A stretch of 64,000 nt of DNA from Ceratobasidium sp. AG-K (lineage: Eukaryota; Basidiomycota; Agaricomycetes; Cantharellales; Ceratobasidiaceae). How positions within the stretch are numbered: position 1 is the first letter of the stretch; each line of letters opens with the position of its first letter. The position numbers were made by a program, and so were the translations under genes. The notes beneath the pieces are model-generated. The model searched no databases, had not been told where the DNA came from, and saw nothing but the letters and a program-made list of their open reading frames with translations. The DNA lies in assembly GCA_037039685.1 (NCBI GenBank), contig JAWNGF010000003.1, forward strand, positions 744,001 through 808,000, given 5' to 3'. Positions 11,713-23,900 of the stretch are shown here, piece after piece.

Positions 11713-12332
11713 GAATGTGGTAGGCCGGGTAGGAGCTGCGCGAGCTGTGGTCGACGAGTTACGGAGGCTGTCCGACCGCAGTTTGTCATTTACGTGGCGC
11801 ATCACGAAACTTCCTGTTGTGGAGGAGAGTCACGTGGAGGATTCCCACGACGCTGAGCAATTCGATCAAAGGCACGGTTTGACCCTACCTGTAACCCATG
11901 ATTTCTTGGATTTGCTCTGAAAAAAGTACATAATCCCGGGGTTATCTCCAGATAGAAACTTCAGCCCATGCCGGAGGGGTATTCGATGCGTACAGAGTGA
12001 GTAACAACAGTTGGAAAAACTTGGCTCAGCCAGGTTATGGGTCAGGAAGTGGAGAAAGGTAGCATCAAATAACGAGTGCAAGCGACCTGGCGGGTTGTGA
12101 ATTATACTGGGAATAAGCCGCACCCATAAATAACTCGCTCAAATTAGGGAAAACATGGGTGTATGCGCATTCAGTGACTGGATGCTTCTGGTTATGGCCA
12201 AATGGTCCCAAATCTCATGATTTCTCGGAAGAATCACGCATTTGTTTTGAAAAAAAGTGTATTCTATCTAGGTTCTCAAACTTGAGAAAAGCGCTGTGCC
12301 GAATTTTCAACCGTAGAGTGCTCGCAGATCCT
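11713..12332. other. Promoter side of the cis-prenyltransferase and 3' flank of the next gene
   Basis: The block at about 11775-11810 (containing tttgtcatttacgtggcgca) recurs upstream of copy B at about 16040-16075, so the duplication carried the promoter region. No gene is seen from 11860 to 12332. Confidence 0.6.
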
Positions 12333-13303
12333 CTAGCAGGCACCGTTGTCCTGCCAGACACCGGTACCACCGGTGCTGGGGGTCTCGTACTGCGTCCACC
12401 ATTTAGCGGTCCACAAATGTCTGCAAATTGGGTAGCGTCCATTAGCTCGTTGAATATCTAGGCTGCGCGAGAAGTTTTGCTTACCCTCCGTAGGTGCATC
12501 GTTGTCCGCCAGTATAAACGGTAGCAGACCCATACCCCGCCACACCAGCACACTGGCCGCCGGTCCCGGGGTTTGTGCCACCGACCGATGCGATGGCTTG
12601 ATTGATCAAAGTTTGGGCAATAGACTGGGCTTGATCGTACTGCAAAATGTCGGGTACAATTCAATGGAGCTTCGTTAACAATCAGTTGAGAAAACTTACA
12701 CGATCGGGGAACTCAGAGCGTTGCACAGACTGCGCAAGTTGCCCAGCGCTGTAGCTTGGGTAGGCCCTGTCGTTAACAATGGCCTGGTCGAGATACTATA
12801 CACAAAGTGATTATTAGAATGAAGGTTGGGGTGCCACTTCTGGTAGTCCAGATACGCACCTTGTTTGTGCTATAGTCAATGTTCATGATCTGGTCGTAGC
12901 TACCCCAGCCTTGGCTGGGACGTTGTTGGAAGACGCCAATGGAGTCTTGGTCGCCACAAGGCCTAGTGTTTCAATCATTTTTGTTAGCGAAGCATTCCCT
13001 ATCAGCATATAGGTGTTCGTTACTTACAGGTTGTTGACGTGCGACTCGATCCAGGCAGTCTGAGATAATGATTGCGATTAGTTATTTACTCGAGCAAGTT
13101 TCCCGTAAACATACCTCAAATGTGCTCAGGAGGACCTTGGCGGTCACACCACGCGATTGGGTAATGCGATAGACCTGATCCCTCACAGCAGCATTCGCTG
13201 TCGAGGGAATGGAGGCGCAATCGCGAGCCTTGATGGCAGGCGCGGCAAAGGAGACCTGCAAGAGGGCGAACGCGGTAGTCGCGGCGAGAGCCAAAAACTT
13301 CAT
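12333..13303 (-). CDS. Secreted lysozyme-like protein with C-terminal CBM5/12-type chitin-binding module
   Basis: Six exons (13115-13303, 13028-13059, 12860-12962, one of 96 nt near 12700-12800, 12485-12639, 12333-12420) sum to 220 residues. It opens with a signal peptide (MKFLALAATTAFALLQVSFA) and a KAR cleavage-like site. The middle has TAWIESHVNNL then GDQDSIGVFQQRPSQGWGS, the pattern of actinobacterial lysozyme-like (SLT-fold) domains, with Glu in WIESH as the candidate catalytic acid. After a Gly-rich linker comes a short module (ATVYTGGQRCTYGGHLWTAK, then WWTQ and GVWQDNGAC) typical of CBM5/12 chitin- or cellulose-binding domains. Likely role: binding and cleaving a cell-wall glycan outside the cell, with bacterial peptidoglycan or chitin as substrate; not provable from sequence. 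The bacterial-type core suggests old horizontal transfer. Confidence 0.85.
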
Positions 13304-14802
13304 GATGGGCTGGTTAGGTTGAAAAGAGCTGAAGTAGAGTAAGACCTGTTGGTACTGATTTTCTGCCTGACTGTTGAGCTCTTCATTTATAGTGTACGGG
13401 TAGGATATGTTACAGTTGTAGTAGCGACTATCGCCGCCGAATGTACTGTTCCAAGGCCTTGCCGTCCTGGACGGAGCGAGCGATACATTCTATCTCGCAC
13501 CCGGAACACCGATACGCGCTGTCGGCTGAGGCCGCGAACGCGCCGCCTTCGTATGCGACTGTCTGTGACCATAAGGAGTTGACCTTCCTTCCGGCAACTA
13601 CGCGCTTGGTGTTAATCGCATAGCCATTCGGGCATTTTTTTGCGTCCAAGAAGCCGGGATCAAGCCGCGATGATCGGTTGTTGAGCTGACGCCAAGCTCG
13701 TGTTTATCGTTCTCATTAGGCGGACCTCGGGCCCGAACTGGCCGATTCCTCCAGCGCGAGGTAAGCGCTAGGAGACGTCAGTCGCACGCTAACCGGTAGC
13801 CGACGGCATCAGCGGTGTGTCGAATATATGGGTTTCGAAGCAAACATGGTGAAGTTTCTCTATTTTTAGTACTATCCAATGAGCGACTATAATGGGATGA
13901 GTCCTAGGTAGAGGGGGAATAATTGTCAGCGACGATTTATGGTAATAAAACCAAGCCAAACAATTTCTTGATCGGGTCTCTCGCCAATGCCCGCTAGATT
14001 CAGCCTCGAGAAACGTTCCATATGGCCGACAACATTGTTCTACCGGTTACCGAAAGGAAGCGCATGATACCAAGAGCGACTATAAATAAATAACCCCAAG
14101 CAAATTCCCAGAAAAAAGTAAACATTACTTACCTAAACTTCAGACTTCTCACTCGACTCGCTCTTGTAAGATCCCACCTCCCCTCACCTGCGCCCGCAAC
14201 CCAATCCTCTTCGCGTAGCTCCTTGGCGGCATCGTTTCAAATGATTTTTGGGTATCCATGCTCATTCTCCGTCCCCTCAGAGTTTTCATCCAAATATCAG
14301 GGGTGATCCGCCACTATGAAGGTCAACGTATTACGTAGCGCGAGCAGCATGGCGCGACACAGAGTATAACGGACAACAAGGATGTATGCATCTTCACTGT
14401 CTGAACGACCCGAAAGCGAATTAGTACGGTCAGCGCCATTCCCAGAGGTGGTATAAGCCCAAGTGCGATGGACCACTGAGCGCGGTTGGCATTGTTCACA
14501 GTTCTGTGTCTGATTGCAGCCGTGCTGGTGGCATACACCATTATATTACCAGAATCCGAGTGTTTTTTAGGATGCTTGAGTGATGTGGTTCGATCTAGTA
14601 TTAATGCCGTGCCCACCGCTAATATCTCAAAAAAGGGAAGGATATTATCGGAGGTCGACGCCATGAGTTGGGGAAAACATTGCGACTGATTGAGATGGGA
14701 AGGCCGATGAGTGCAGTACGTGAGGCGTGTGAATGCCTACCAATGACCCCCAGTAGAATGGGGTTAAGCATCGCACAACACTCTTTTGTCCAGGGAGGTA
14801 AG
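13304..14802. other. Intergenic, with uncertain small hydrophobic frames
   Basis: A TATA-like AT-rich block near 14090 and a C/T-rich stretch look like a promoter and leader reading right, but no convincing plus-strand gene follows. On the minus strand 14323-14664 encodes 113 residues with two or three hydrophobic stretches (ILAVGTALILD, LGLIPPLGMALTVLI) that could be a small membrane protein or one exon of one. I do not recognise it and confidence is low. Confidence 0.3.
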
Positions 14803-15961
14803 TTATTTGTTTGGTTTGATAGTAAGTGTCTTCTCCCGGATTTCGAGGGGTTGGGAAACGATAGGACGAGATATGAAACCAACGAAAAATAAATATTGGT
14901 AGATATCCATTATTTCACCGCAGGTATCAGACCCCCACTGTCGGCGCTGATAGTCCAATAACACAGGTGCTAGGTCTCTCAACGAGAATTCTGGCCAATA
15001 TACGTCAGAAAAATGAATCTGGGTATCGGCGCAGGCCTACATAGCGTTTCGGGTCAGGGTATATGCGGGTGGTAAATGCCTACGTACCTGCCAGAGCAGG
15101 AAATCGCTCAATCGATGTACGCCGCTCGTTCGTACCAGGATATCGAGTTTGGGACTGCCCCGAAGTCTGGTATATAGTCATCCTTCGAGTGATTCGGATG
15201 TTACCTCGCTGGAACGTAGTGTTATAGGACTTGAACGGGTTATCTGGACGGTACTCACTCAAGCTCAATTTCCCCCGCCTGATGGGCGTTGACTGTAGAC
15301 TGAACCGCCGAGGCAATCTCTTCCTGCGAAGTGTAGGGCATGCATATGTTCAGGATCGCACTAATATTTAACGTCAATTACAAATATCGTGGGCTGAGAA
15401 GCAGCCATAACAAACCCTTTATGTTTGGCCGTCATTGACTCGACGCGCTGCACGGTTTCCAACACATCTGGAAGGAGGAGGTCGGTCTTGCCGAGAACGT
15501 TGAGGCGGACTTGATATTGATCTAGGAGATCCCTGTTTGGCTGAAATGAACACTCTATGCGGTGTCCGAGCGTGCCACTTACCCATGAGAACACAATTCT
15601 TCGAGTTTAGTTTTCGCAAGATACATAAGAGCATCCACCTCATTTTGGGGCCGTTTAAAGTTTTCGATCGAAAAAGCATATACGGTGACGCATTTGATGT
15701 TGAGTCGGAGGCATATTGCGAACATCTATCAAAACATGTCAAACACGCAACCAAATTACGTAGTAAACCCACTCTTTTCAGTGCTCCGAATCCATCTATA
15801 TGACCCTCCAAGACATCTGCCTGTTTATTGCGCGCATAGCGTCGGTTTCCGTCCATGAGAAACGCGACATGATTGGGAACTGGGCCGCAAGCGAGGATAA
15901 ACAAGACAAGCCGAGTGAGCCAGCTAACGAGGAATTTTAGAAATTTCTGAAGCACATCCAT
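14803..15961 (-). pseudogene. cis-prenyltransferase, tandem copy B with nonsense codon
   Basis: Same exon layout and direction as copy A. Start at 15961 (MDVLQKFLKFLVSWLTRLVL), then [46 protein letters not shown] and RLSDFLLWQ. At 15178-15180 the codon that is CGA (Arg, EARLYTKL) in copy A is TGA, so the frame stops before the [13 protein letters not shown] catalytic region. It is a single base change at a CpG, not an indel. The natural end codon is also lost: after QRRQWGS the frame runs on to a TAA at 14803. Other family residues remain intact, so inactivation looks recent. Truncated protein or readthrough cannot be excluded. Confidence 0.75.
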
Positions 15962-16183
15962 GTCCGAATGTTATCCAAACCCGAGCGAGAACCGAGTTAA
16001 TTTAAGCTGTCCGGGTATGTGACCGATGAGCAAAGCCCGTTGTCCAACCACAGTTTGTCATTTACGTGGCGCATCAAACAAATACGGTCACGTGTAGAAA
16101 CGCACATGGAACCCCGCAGGCCGCCCCATGTGGACAGATAAGACAAACCGCATCCTCTCGCATTCCACCACCACTCACACAAC
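15962..16183. promoter_or_regulatory. Divergent promoter between prenyltransferase copy B and bleomycin hydrolase
   Basis: A 222 bp gap between divergent starts. It contains the promoter block shared with copy A (around 16040-16075) and a CACGTG-like site (gtcacgtgt near 16090). Confidence 0.5.
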
Positions 16184-18115
16184 ATGGGCGCAGCACAATC
16201 GACCGCTACTCAGGCCAACCCCGTCTCGGAAAAGGCTGTCAGCGACCAACGAGCTGTCGAGTCGCTTGCTAATGGCATTGCTAATCTCAACACCGCCGCT
16301 GGACCGGTGTCTGCCGACGGATCTCTCTCGCTCGACTCGCTCAAGTCGTGGAAGGAGTCTTCTAAAGATGTAAGTGGTTTATATAATTGTTGGATGTGGT
16401 GCTTATTACTCCATAGGACGACAAGCTGCGCCTCGCACGCGCCATTCTCGCACACAACCCCATCCAGTCCACGATCGCCTCGCCCAACGTAGTTGTATCT
16501 GATGCTCACGTCTTCAACCTCACTGTCCCATTCTCCACTGGTCCAGTCACGAACCAACGCTCGAGCGGCCGTTGCTGGCTCTTTGCAACCACCGTAAGCT
16601 TATTCGGTCCACGCTCGTGGCGCACCACTGACCGATCAAATAGAACGTCTTGCGGTATCACATCATGCAGACCCTTAATCTCGACGACTTCCAGCTATCC
16701 CAGTCGTACCTCTTCTTTGCCGACAAGCTCGAAAAGGCCAACTTTTACCTCGAGCTCTCGATTCACCACGCCGACAAGGATCTCGACTCGCGCCTCGTTT
16801 CCCATCTCGCCCAAGCTCCTATCAACGATGGTGGCCAGTGGGACATGGCGCGCAACTTGCTTGAACGTTATGGTGTAGTCCCCCAGGCGATTTATCCCGA
16901 GTCGTACTCGTCCTCCAACTCGAGCGGGATCAACAACATTCTCACGTCTCGTTTGAGGGAAATGGCACTTGTCCTCAGGGAACTGACCAAAGGCGAGGAT
17001 GTTGCGGGTATCATGCGTGCTCGGGCTGTCAAGGAAGAGTTTATGGCCGAGATTTGGAAAGCGATGACCGCCGCGCTGGGTGTACCGCCCCAGCCGGATG
17101 AGAAGTTCACGTGGGACTACAAGGATAAGGATGGCAAAGTCAAGTGCTGGGAGGGTACCCCTCGCGATTTCTACAAGGTACGACATATTGCATCATACTA
17201 GAGCTAGACTTACCGAGTGTATGCGTTAGGCGTTCACCTCGAAGCAATACCCAGTGAGTCCTTCGGTTGAATTTGGTGTGCATAGTCTGACAGTTCTTGC
17301 AGGCACTCGAGGCGTTCTCGCTCATCAATGACCCCCGTAACGAGTACGGCAAGCTCTACACGGTTGAGGCGCTCGGCAACGTCTGGGGCATGCGCAGCAT
17401 TGCCTGTAAGTTTGTATTTGCTCCCCGCTCCCCGATCTAAACCAACCATGTTCCAGACGTAAACACCGAGTCCAAGAGGCTCAAGGAGGCCATTGTTACC
17501 GTACGTCCCTCCACCCATCGACCCTTCTAAAACCAACATTTTCGTAGGCCATCAAAGCGGGTCAGCCGGTCTTTTTCGGCTGCGACGTAGGCAAGTTCCT
17601 CGACTCTCCACATGGAATCATGGATCTCGACTTGTACGACCTCAAGGTATGATCACCCATCATCTATAACGCCTTCATGCTCATCTTGTCCTAGAACGCC
17701 CTCGGCATCAACTACACCCTCACCAAGGAGCAACGTCTCCGGACCGGGGACAGCGCCATGACCCACGCCATGGTCATTTCTGGTGTGCACCTCGACAAGT
17801 CTGGGAACCCTGTACGATACAGGATCGAGAACTCGTGGGGAGATGTGAACGGTGACAAGGGGTACTATGTCATGACTGACAAGTGGTTCGACGAGTGAGT
17901 TTTGCCTTGTCCTGGTGCGGTCGATTCAATGTTAATCTGGTGGGGTAGATACGTCTTCCAGGTTGTTATCCCACGTCAACTCGCCGCACGCGATTTGGTC
18001 AAGATCTTGGATGGTGGGAATCCGGTTGTTTTGCCCGCTTGGGATCCTATGGTACGTCCTTTCTGATTTCTTGCAGGAGGTATACTAATGAATATTGTAG
18101 GGTGCGCTCGCATGA
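16184..18115 (+). CDS. BLH1: Bleomycin hydrolase (cysteine aminopeptidase, C1B family)
   Basis: About nine exons from the ATG at 16184 (MGAAQSTATQANPVSEKAVS) to TGA at 18113-18115. The N-terminus MGAAQS could be myristoylated. Family landmarks are all present: GPVTNQRSSGRCWLFATT with the catalytic Cys, LSQSYLFFADKLEKANFYLE, the INDGGQWDMARNLLERYGVV block, MTHAMVISGVHLD with the catalytic His, and IENSWGD with the catalytic Asn. The C-terminal tail (PAWDPMGALA) is the type that lies in the active-site cleft of the self-processing hexamer. The enzyme is a cytosolic cysteine aminopeptidase that also inactivates bleomycin and homocysteine thiolactone. No frame break was seen. Divergent from prenyltransferase copy B. 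Confidence 0.93.
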
Positions 18116-18449
18116 GTTTATGTGTAGAGCACTGGATTGGTAGGAGTATGTATGCTACATGTTTGACGCGCTGTGTTAGCAATAAATGGCTGATGATACC
18201 ATCCAAGTTTGAATGATGCGGGTAGCCAGGCCATCTCCATCGCCGTTGGTGGAATCTCAAGTTTAGTTCCTGTTGTAAATGTTTGTTCGCATTTGGCCAT
18301 TTCTGCCAACATCGCCACTGCGCGTGTCTTGTGGTCTGTAAGTGTGAAGCTAGGTTGTACGAATGGCAAGGAAATGAGAGCCTTTCTCAATGTTTTCCGC
18401 ATAACCAGTACGAATTCGGGACCTGTTTATAAATATAAAGTCATCCGGA

Positions 18450-20230
18450 ACCATGCATGATCGATGAGCCTCGCTAAAGGTGCCGGTTTGTCCGATTGGG
18501 GCTTCGTTGATGTGCATTGATTGGACTCGAGAATGTTCCTTGAAAAGGCGTGTATACGAGATTTAAAAGGTATATAGTTTGTACCTAGTGTACAGACAGG
18601 TGATCAGCCTGCTGTGTAGTGTACATGTATCCAGAAACAACAAATCACGTCAAAAGAGTGCACACGCAGACAGGAGCATGTGGTAGTTTACAGTGAGAGA
18701 CAGCAGAAAGAGGTGTCCAATTGACTGAGAAGACGAATGTCCTTGTGCACCAAAGAGCGAGCGAATCGCACTCTTTGGCCTCATCCGACCCAGTGCGTCG
18801 CGTACACGGGTCCCACCCACACTCAGATATCGTATCGCTTAGTAGCTACTACCACCAAGACCCAAGGCACCGAGGCAAAGACTGAACTGGACCTTGACCA
18901 AGAGTGCGACTTGTACCTTGGTGAACCTGTGGAACAAAAGTCAGCTAGAGCCGACTGGCTGTCGGGTGGTTCACTCACAAGCCAATGCAGATGGCGAGAA
19001 GTCCCTTGAACAGCCCACCGAGGTTGATGATCGCAAGCAAGCAGAGCTTGAGTGCAAGGTCGAGCTTGGCGATCAGGCCCAGGAACACACTGAACTCGAC
19101 GTGTCCGTACCACTTGCCGCAGTGAGTAGCAATCGACTGTTTCATACTGTAGGTGAGCGATTGCCTTGGTTTATATCAATCACTTGACTCACGATAACAA
19201 TGGCAGCCCAGATCTTCGCTACCGCCAAAAGCTGACCGGTAAGGAGTCCAAGCAAGCCGATCTTGTAGCCTTTGATAGCACCGATGGCCGCATACAGCAG
19301 CCCTTCGATGTCGCAGATGATGGCTGCGTAGTCGCCACCTCCGAGGCATCCGTCTACAAGGCTAATTGTGAGTATTTGAGCAAAGCAGATCATAGGATTG
19401 AACGTACCAAGCAAAGCGAGCTTGACCTCAATGGCAGCCTGAAGCTGGAGCAGGAGCTGCATGAGCGTCAGACTGCCAAAGCAGCAGTCTCCGTAGCAGT
19501 ACTTGTTAGTACGCTCCTCGATAACAGCGAGGTCTTTCCCAGCGGCCGGGGAGGCAATGGGAGAAGCCTGAACTAGAAAGCCGAGGGAAAGGAGAAGGAT
19601 GGCCACGGTGGCGAAACGAGACATAGCAGACTGGAAGACCATTTTGAAAGAGTGAGTGAACAGATGTGTTTGTTCGAGTGAGTGGGTTGGAAGTAAGGAA
19701 AGAAGGAAAGACACCTCGAGCTGATGTCGAAACTGCGCCGAGGGGTGCTGGGTTTTATAGTCAAGTGGTCATGTTATCGCTCAAGAGATGACGCTGCACA
19801 CCGGGAGCTGTTGTCAAGGTACATGCAGAGGCCGCGATCCGCCCTCCATGCATGTGGTTCGTATTCTCAGACCTCGGATAGTTCTGCGGTGGAGGTTTCA
19901 GCTGACGGAGTGTACAAAAAAGGGCAAAAGAAGCAAACCTGGGGGAACATCAAGGTCGAGGCCGGATGCTATTCACATGTGGAGGGTGGCACGGGCTGTC
20001 GTGACACACCCCTGGTCCGGTAATACATATTGTCGCTTAAAACGGAGGTAAGCGAGCGCAATTCCCCGATTGTTTGGCGTGTGCGCCTAGTACATATACA
20101 ATACCACATCCGGCCTTCCGTTGAACAACCATTTGAAAATCCGACAAGAATACTAAGTTGACCGACTCAATTCGTGAGGTGCTCACATTTTGGTATTCAT
20201 TGGCCGGGATCTCGCAGGATGGAATAAAGA
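18450..20230 (-). repeat. Right arm of the 1.8 kb inverted repeat
   Basis: Reverse-complement partner of about 5600-7390. The outer edge near 20160-20230 still aligns around ggaattaaaatg of the left arm, and the inner edge fades at about 18450. The spacer between arms is about 11 kb and contains five genes or pseudogenes. Confidence 0.9.
18839..19642 (-). CDS. Small secreted hydrophobic protein, copy 2
   Basis: Inverted twin of the gene at 6198: the same 804 bp span, same four exons and splice sites. The true start is the ATG at 19642, since the longer upstream frame lacks a counterpart in the leader of copy 1. Exons 1 and 2 encode the same residues as copy 1. In the last exon I see two replacements (Glu to Ala in KVQVELLV and Gly to Ser in VQFGLC) plus silent changes. 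Introns carry a few substitutions. The TATA box and leader are kept, so both copies are probably expressed. No known domain. Confidence 0.85.
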
Positions 20231-20967
20231 TCGCTGTAAATGATTGACCACCATCGGATTTGTCAAAAGCTGCAGTTAGATAAGTCATACGACGAGCGAC
20301 GAGCTCTCAGCCCCCCTCATAGCACGCCATACTTCGCCACGCAAGTTTCTTTTTTTAAATCGCGGATTTTTGGCACCTTGCTCTGGGTCCGGTGTGTTGA
20401 GGGATCAGAGAGAGCCAGCGGTTAGCCGTTGTCACGTGGCTATACCTTTTTATTTTTTTGAATACATATTTAACGAGCTACATGAACACGAGGTCAAACT
20501 GCTCGTGGACCAAGTCCAGACGGCCGAAGCACAGTTGACAATCAGGGTGGAGCACGTGCAAGGGGAGACACATATGCAAAGGAGAACGGAGGCAGGGGAT
20601 GGCACGGAGGCCGGTGCAAGCAGGGTTAGATACCACGTGGCTATACATGCACACATTCGCTTCCACCACCTCACTTCGTGTGTGACTGTGTGTTGGCGCG
20701 TCCACCGACAACTAGCTTGATAGCAAAGGGCTGTAATGATTTTGGATTTAAACCACTATGAGATGCACTTATTTCCCCCGTAACTTCGCCAGATACATTC
20801 CGATTCTGCACATATATACTATCTAGTGACTCGTCATTTGAATCGATCACAGGGTTCGGGCTGATTTTACACCAGGCGTATCAATCACCGTATGGAACCA
20901 GCGTGCAGACGTCTGTCGGAGCCCTCATTCGACTAATCTTATACGAAAGTACACCTGATTAGCAACC
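20231..20967. other. Intergenic with three CACGTG sites
   Basis: CACGTG occurs at 20433, 20553 and 20634. Two of the sites lie in a 13 bp direct repeat (cacgtggctatac). No credible gene; low-complexity frames here encode Cys/Ser-rich junk. Confidence 0.4.
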
Positions 20968-23900
20968 TCATTTCCGTAGATACAGCAAGTATTCCTCACG
21001 TGTAATCCTAGGAGGCGCCCTGCCCTCGTAGCGCGGCGGCGAGATTCTGAGTGTTATCATTTCCTCCACCAGTTTGACGAGCCATGTCCTCTCCTCCATT
21101 CGAAAGCTGATGGGGTTGCGACGCCGTAAGCGAATCGGTGTGCATGATTGTTGCAGTATTACACATACCTCGATGTTTGCAGGAGGCTCAGTAGTCTTTT
21201 GTTTCGCTTTCAGAGTCCTTAGATCATCTGCTATCTTCTCCACCATGGTACGACTACTCTTGAAGGATTTCTTACTCCTTTGATCGAATATCTTGTCCGA
21301 CTCCAAGGTTAATTGATCCAGCACCTGTAGGATCGACGAGCTGGGTGTCCCGCTTTCCTGCGTAGTCAAGGTGTTCGCGATCAAGCTTTCGAAAATTGGA
21401 GCCACTACCGCAATGAATTCTTCGAATCGATCGTCCCGCCGCGTCGGGTAGGATTTGCAGGTGAGCGAGACAACGTTCAAGAACCCCAAAGCGGTTTCAG
21501 GCTTGATTTCCTTGCCCTTCTGCTTATTATTCATGCATATTATTAGCCCCGCGGATGTCTCGGCAGCCAGACTGGAATATTTTGGTCGTGAGCCAATCTT
21601 GCGGAGGTAGTTAAACCCTTGGGGATCGTCGGAAAAACATGCTAAAAGGTCGTTGCGGTCGGGTGTTTTTCCAATGGAGGTGATGACTGTTGTAAGGAGC
21701 TTTTCTGTATCGTCGACACAATCTGATGTGTCGGCTATCGTCTCCAGTATCCATAGGAGTATTGTCGGTGCATCAGCGATTAGCTCCTCATTTGACAAAA
21801 GGTTACAAAGAACGGTTTCCCCCTCTCCATTTCGGATCGCAAGCAAACGAAGTAAGTAGGTTTTGGCTCCCAGACTCCATGCCTTATTGGATGAAGTTCT
21901 AGCTGATTCAAGCCACTGCTTCAAGCGTCTTAGACTTGAAATATTAACAATGCTCCCGTATGCTCCGTCCACAGCCACGGCAGAGATTCTGGTGCTCACG
22001 CCAGTGTAAAGGGACTTCATTGCGATATCTGGAAGCGCGCAGATACCAGGGTCGTGGAGAAACATTATTGCGAAGTGGGTAATTTCGACCAAATAGTTAG
22101 TGACGGTAGTTGCAAGTTGGTCAAATTGAAGATCTGTGCCGAGGTCGTGTGACCCCCAGCGGTCTTCATCCTTGGCAAACTCAGAAGTATACTGAGTTGT
22201 TTGGGTGTCTGACCCATTCCGGAGCTTCACCCATTGCTTTATTAGCTTTGGTACAATGGATCTCGTTGCCTTGATTGCAGCCATTTCAACTGTGCGGATG
22301 GCCTTCAGAGTACTGCCTCCTAGGATGTTCGTCAATGCAGCAAGTAATCCATCTTCGTCGCCAATGTCATCGGGCTTCAGCACACGAATGCCCATGTCAC
22401 CCGATATAGTCGCATATATCACAGGGGCCGTGGGAAATTTAAGAGGTCCGGGGTAATAGTGGGTGATCAGGTGATCAGGTGAGTCTAGCTCCTCAATCTT
22501 GCCAAGGAGGCTTATAGCATTGAGTAAGTTGGTGAGTGCAAGTTTTTCGATTGGCGTGGCCCCCTTAGAGTGAAATGTGAGCTGTAACGCGGCGCGACAT
22601 AGGGCACGACTGTAGCGAACTTGGAGTGTGCGAATCAGCTGCGGTGTATCTAGAGGCGGTTCAGGTTCCAATCCCGAGAATTGGGACGTAAAGCCTCGCA
22701 AGCTGGCCCAGTTAACACAGCGCTTCCCAATGGTAATATTCTGGGGTGTGTCACATTCAAGGGCGGTGTAGGGCGGTGTCGAGGTTCCTTCCAGAACGGC
22801 CGCCACTAGCCTAAGCTCGGCAGTTGTTAATTTCGCGTAAACGCTTGCCGTAAAAGGAGGGCACTCGTCGTCCCAAATTTTATCAAGGCCCTTGAATACA
22901 CTGTTCTTGAAGGTTATAACCTATTCGGCCGGTAAACACTCAGCGGTATGGAAGTCTATTCAACTTACGTGATTTAGCCGTTTCCCCCAGTCTTTCATGT
23001 TGCCACGTTCACATTGGCCCATCCCCCGCAGCCGTTCGAGATACCTGCAAGCAGAGCGATAGGTCCCAGGAAGTGCGCAGGCATATCGTGCAGCATTTGT
23101 TCCACGACAAAAGGCAAGCTCACGAGGGGATTTGAGGAGCATGTTTTCGAGCCGATTCACAATCGTGGTTCCCATTTGAACCACAGTATAGTCGTCATCC
23201 GGACCTATATTAGCTGGTGTTGGATTTGGTCCCACCTGAAGGGATGGCCAACCAGCAAGTGCTTGAAGTGCGCTATCTCCAATGGCTGGGTCCCTGGATT
23301 TAGTCATAAGCCAATGTAATGCACGTAATTCGTCCGTTGTGCGCGATAGGTTCGAAACACCAGCGGGGAACTTCCCCCCTTTGCTCGCCCACTCATCGCG
23401 CCACCTCCAAATGCGTGTCGACAACCGTGTCTGGAAAGGGCATTCCCTATTCCATATACCCAGCCCCACAACAATTAAATAAAGAAGTGAAAGTATCGTG
23501 CTTGCAGGAACCATCACCAAACCAATAACGTGATCCAAAAGCCAGAGGTGTACTAGTAGTCCGAGTGCGAAAAATACTAGAGAGAGGTGCAATATAGTGG
23601 GAAGGAAATCTATGATAGGAAGAGTGTGCCAAGATAAAAGCTTGTCTAGTCGGGCCTGCCGTTTGAGCATATACTCGTGGGGGTGCTCAACTGTGAACGA
23701 TATAAACTCCTGGAGCCACTCTTTGGCAATCATGGCAATCATGGCCGCGCCGAGAGACAATGCAAGTGCCATAAACCAGAGGACATTGATCCAGCGAGCA
23801 GAGAGTGGTGGCTTGAAAAGCGGGATTTCAATCATGGGCAATGATTTATCCTGGTGGCCAGTCTCAATACGCCACTGGGACTGCGCGAGGTTGAGCAAAA

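Noticed and set aside
14323..14664. Small membrane protein on the minus strand
   Set aside because: Only weak hydrophobicity support, no family motif and no splice partners; mentioned in the intergenic entry instead.
16695..17186. 163-codon minus-strand frame
   Set aside because: Shadow of the bleomycin hydrolase coding exon.
6204..19642. Inverted repeat as ends of a giant transposon
   Set aside because: Arms are whole-gene duplications that fade gradually, with no transposase or target-site duplication; segmental duplication fits better.
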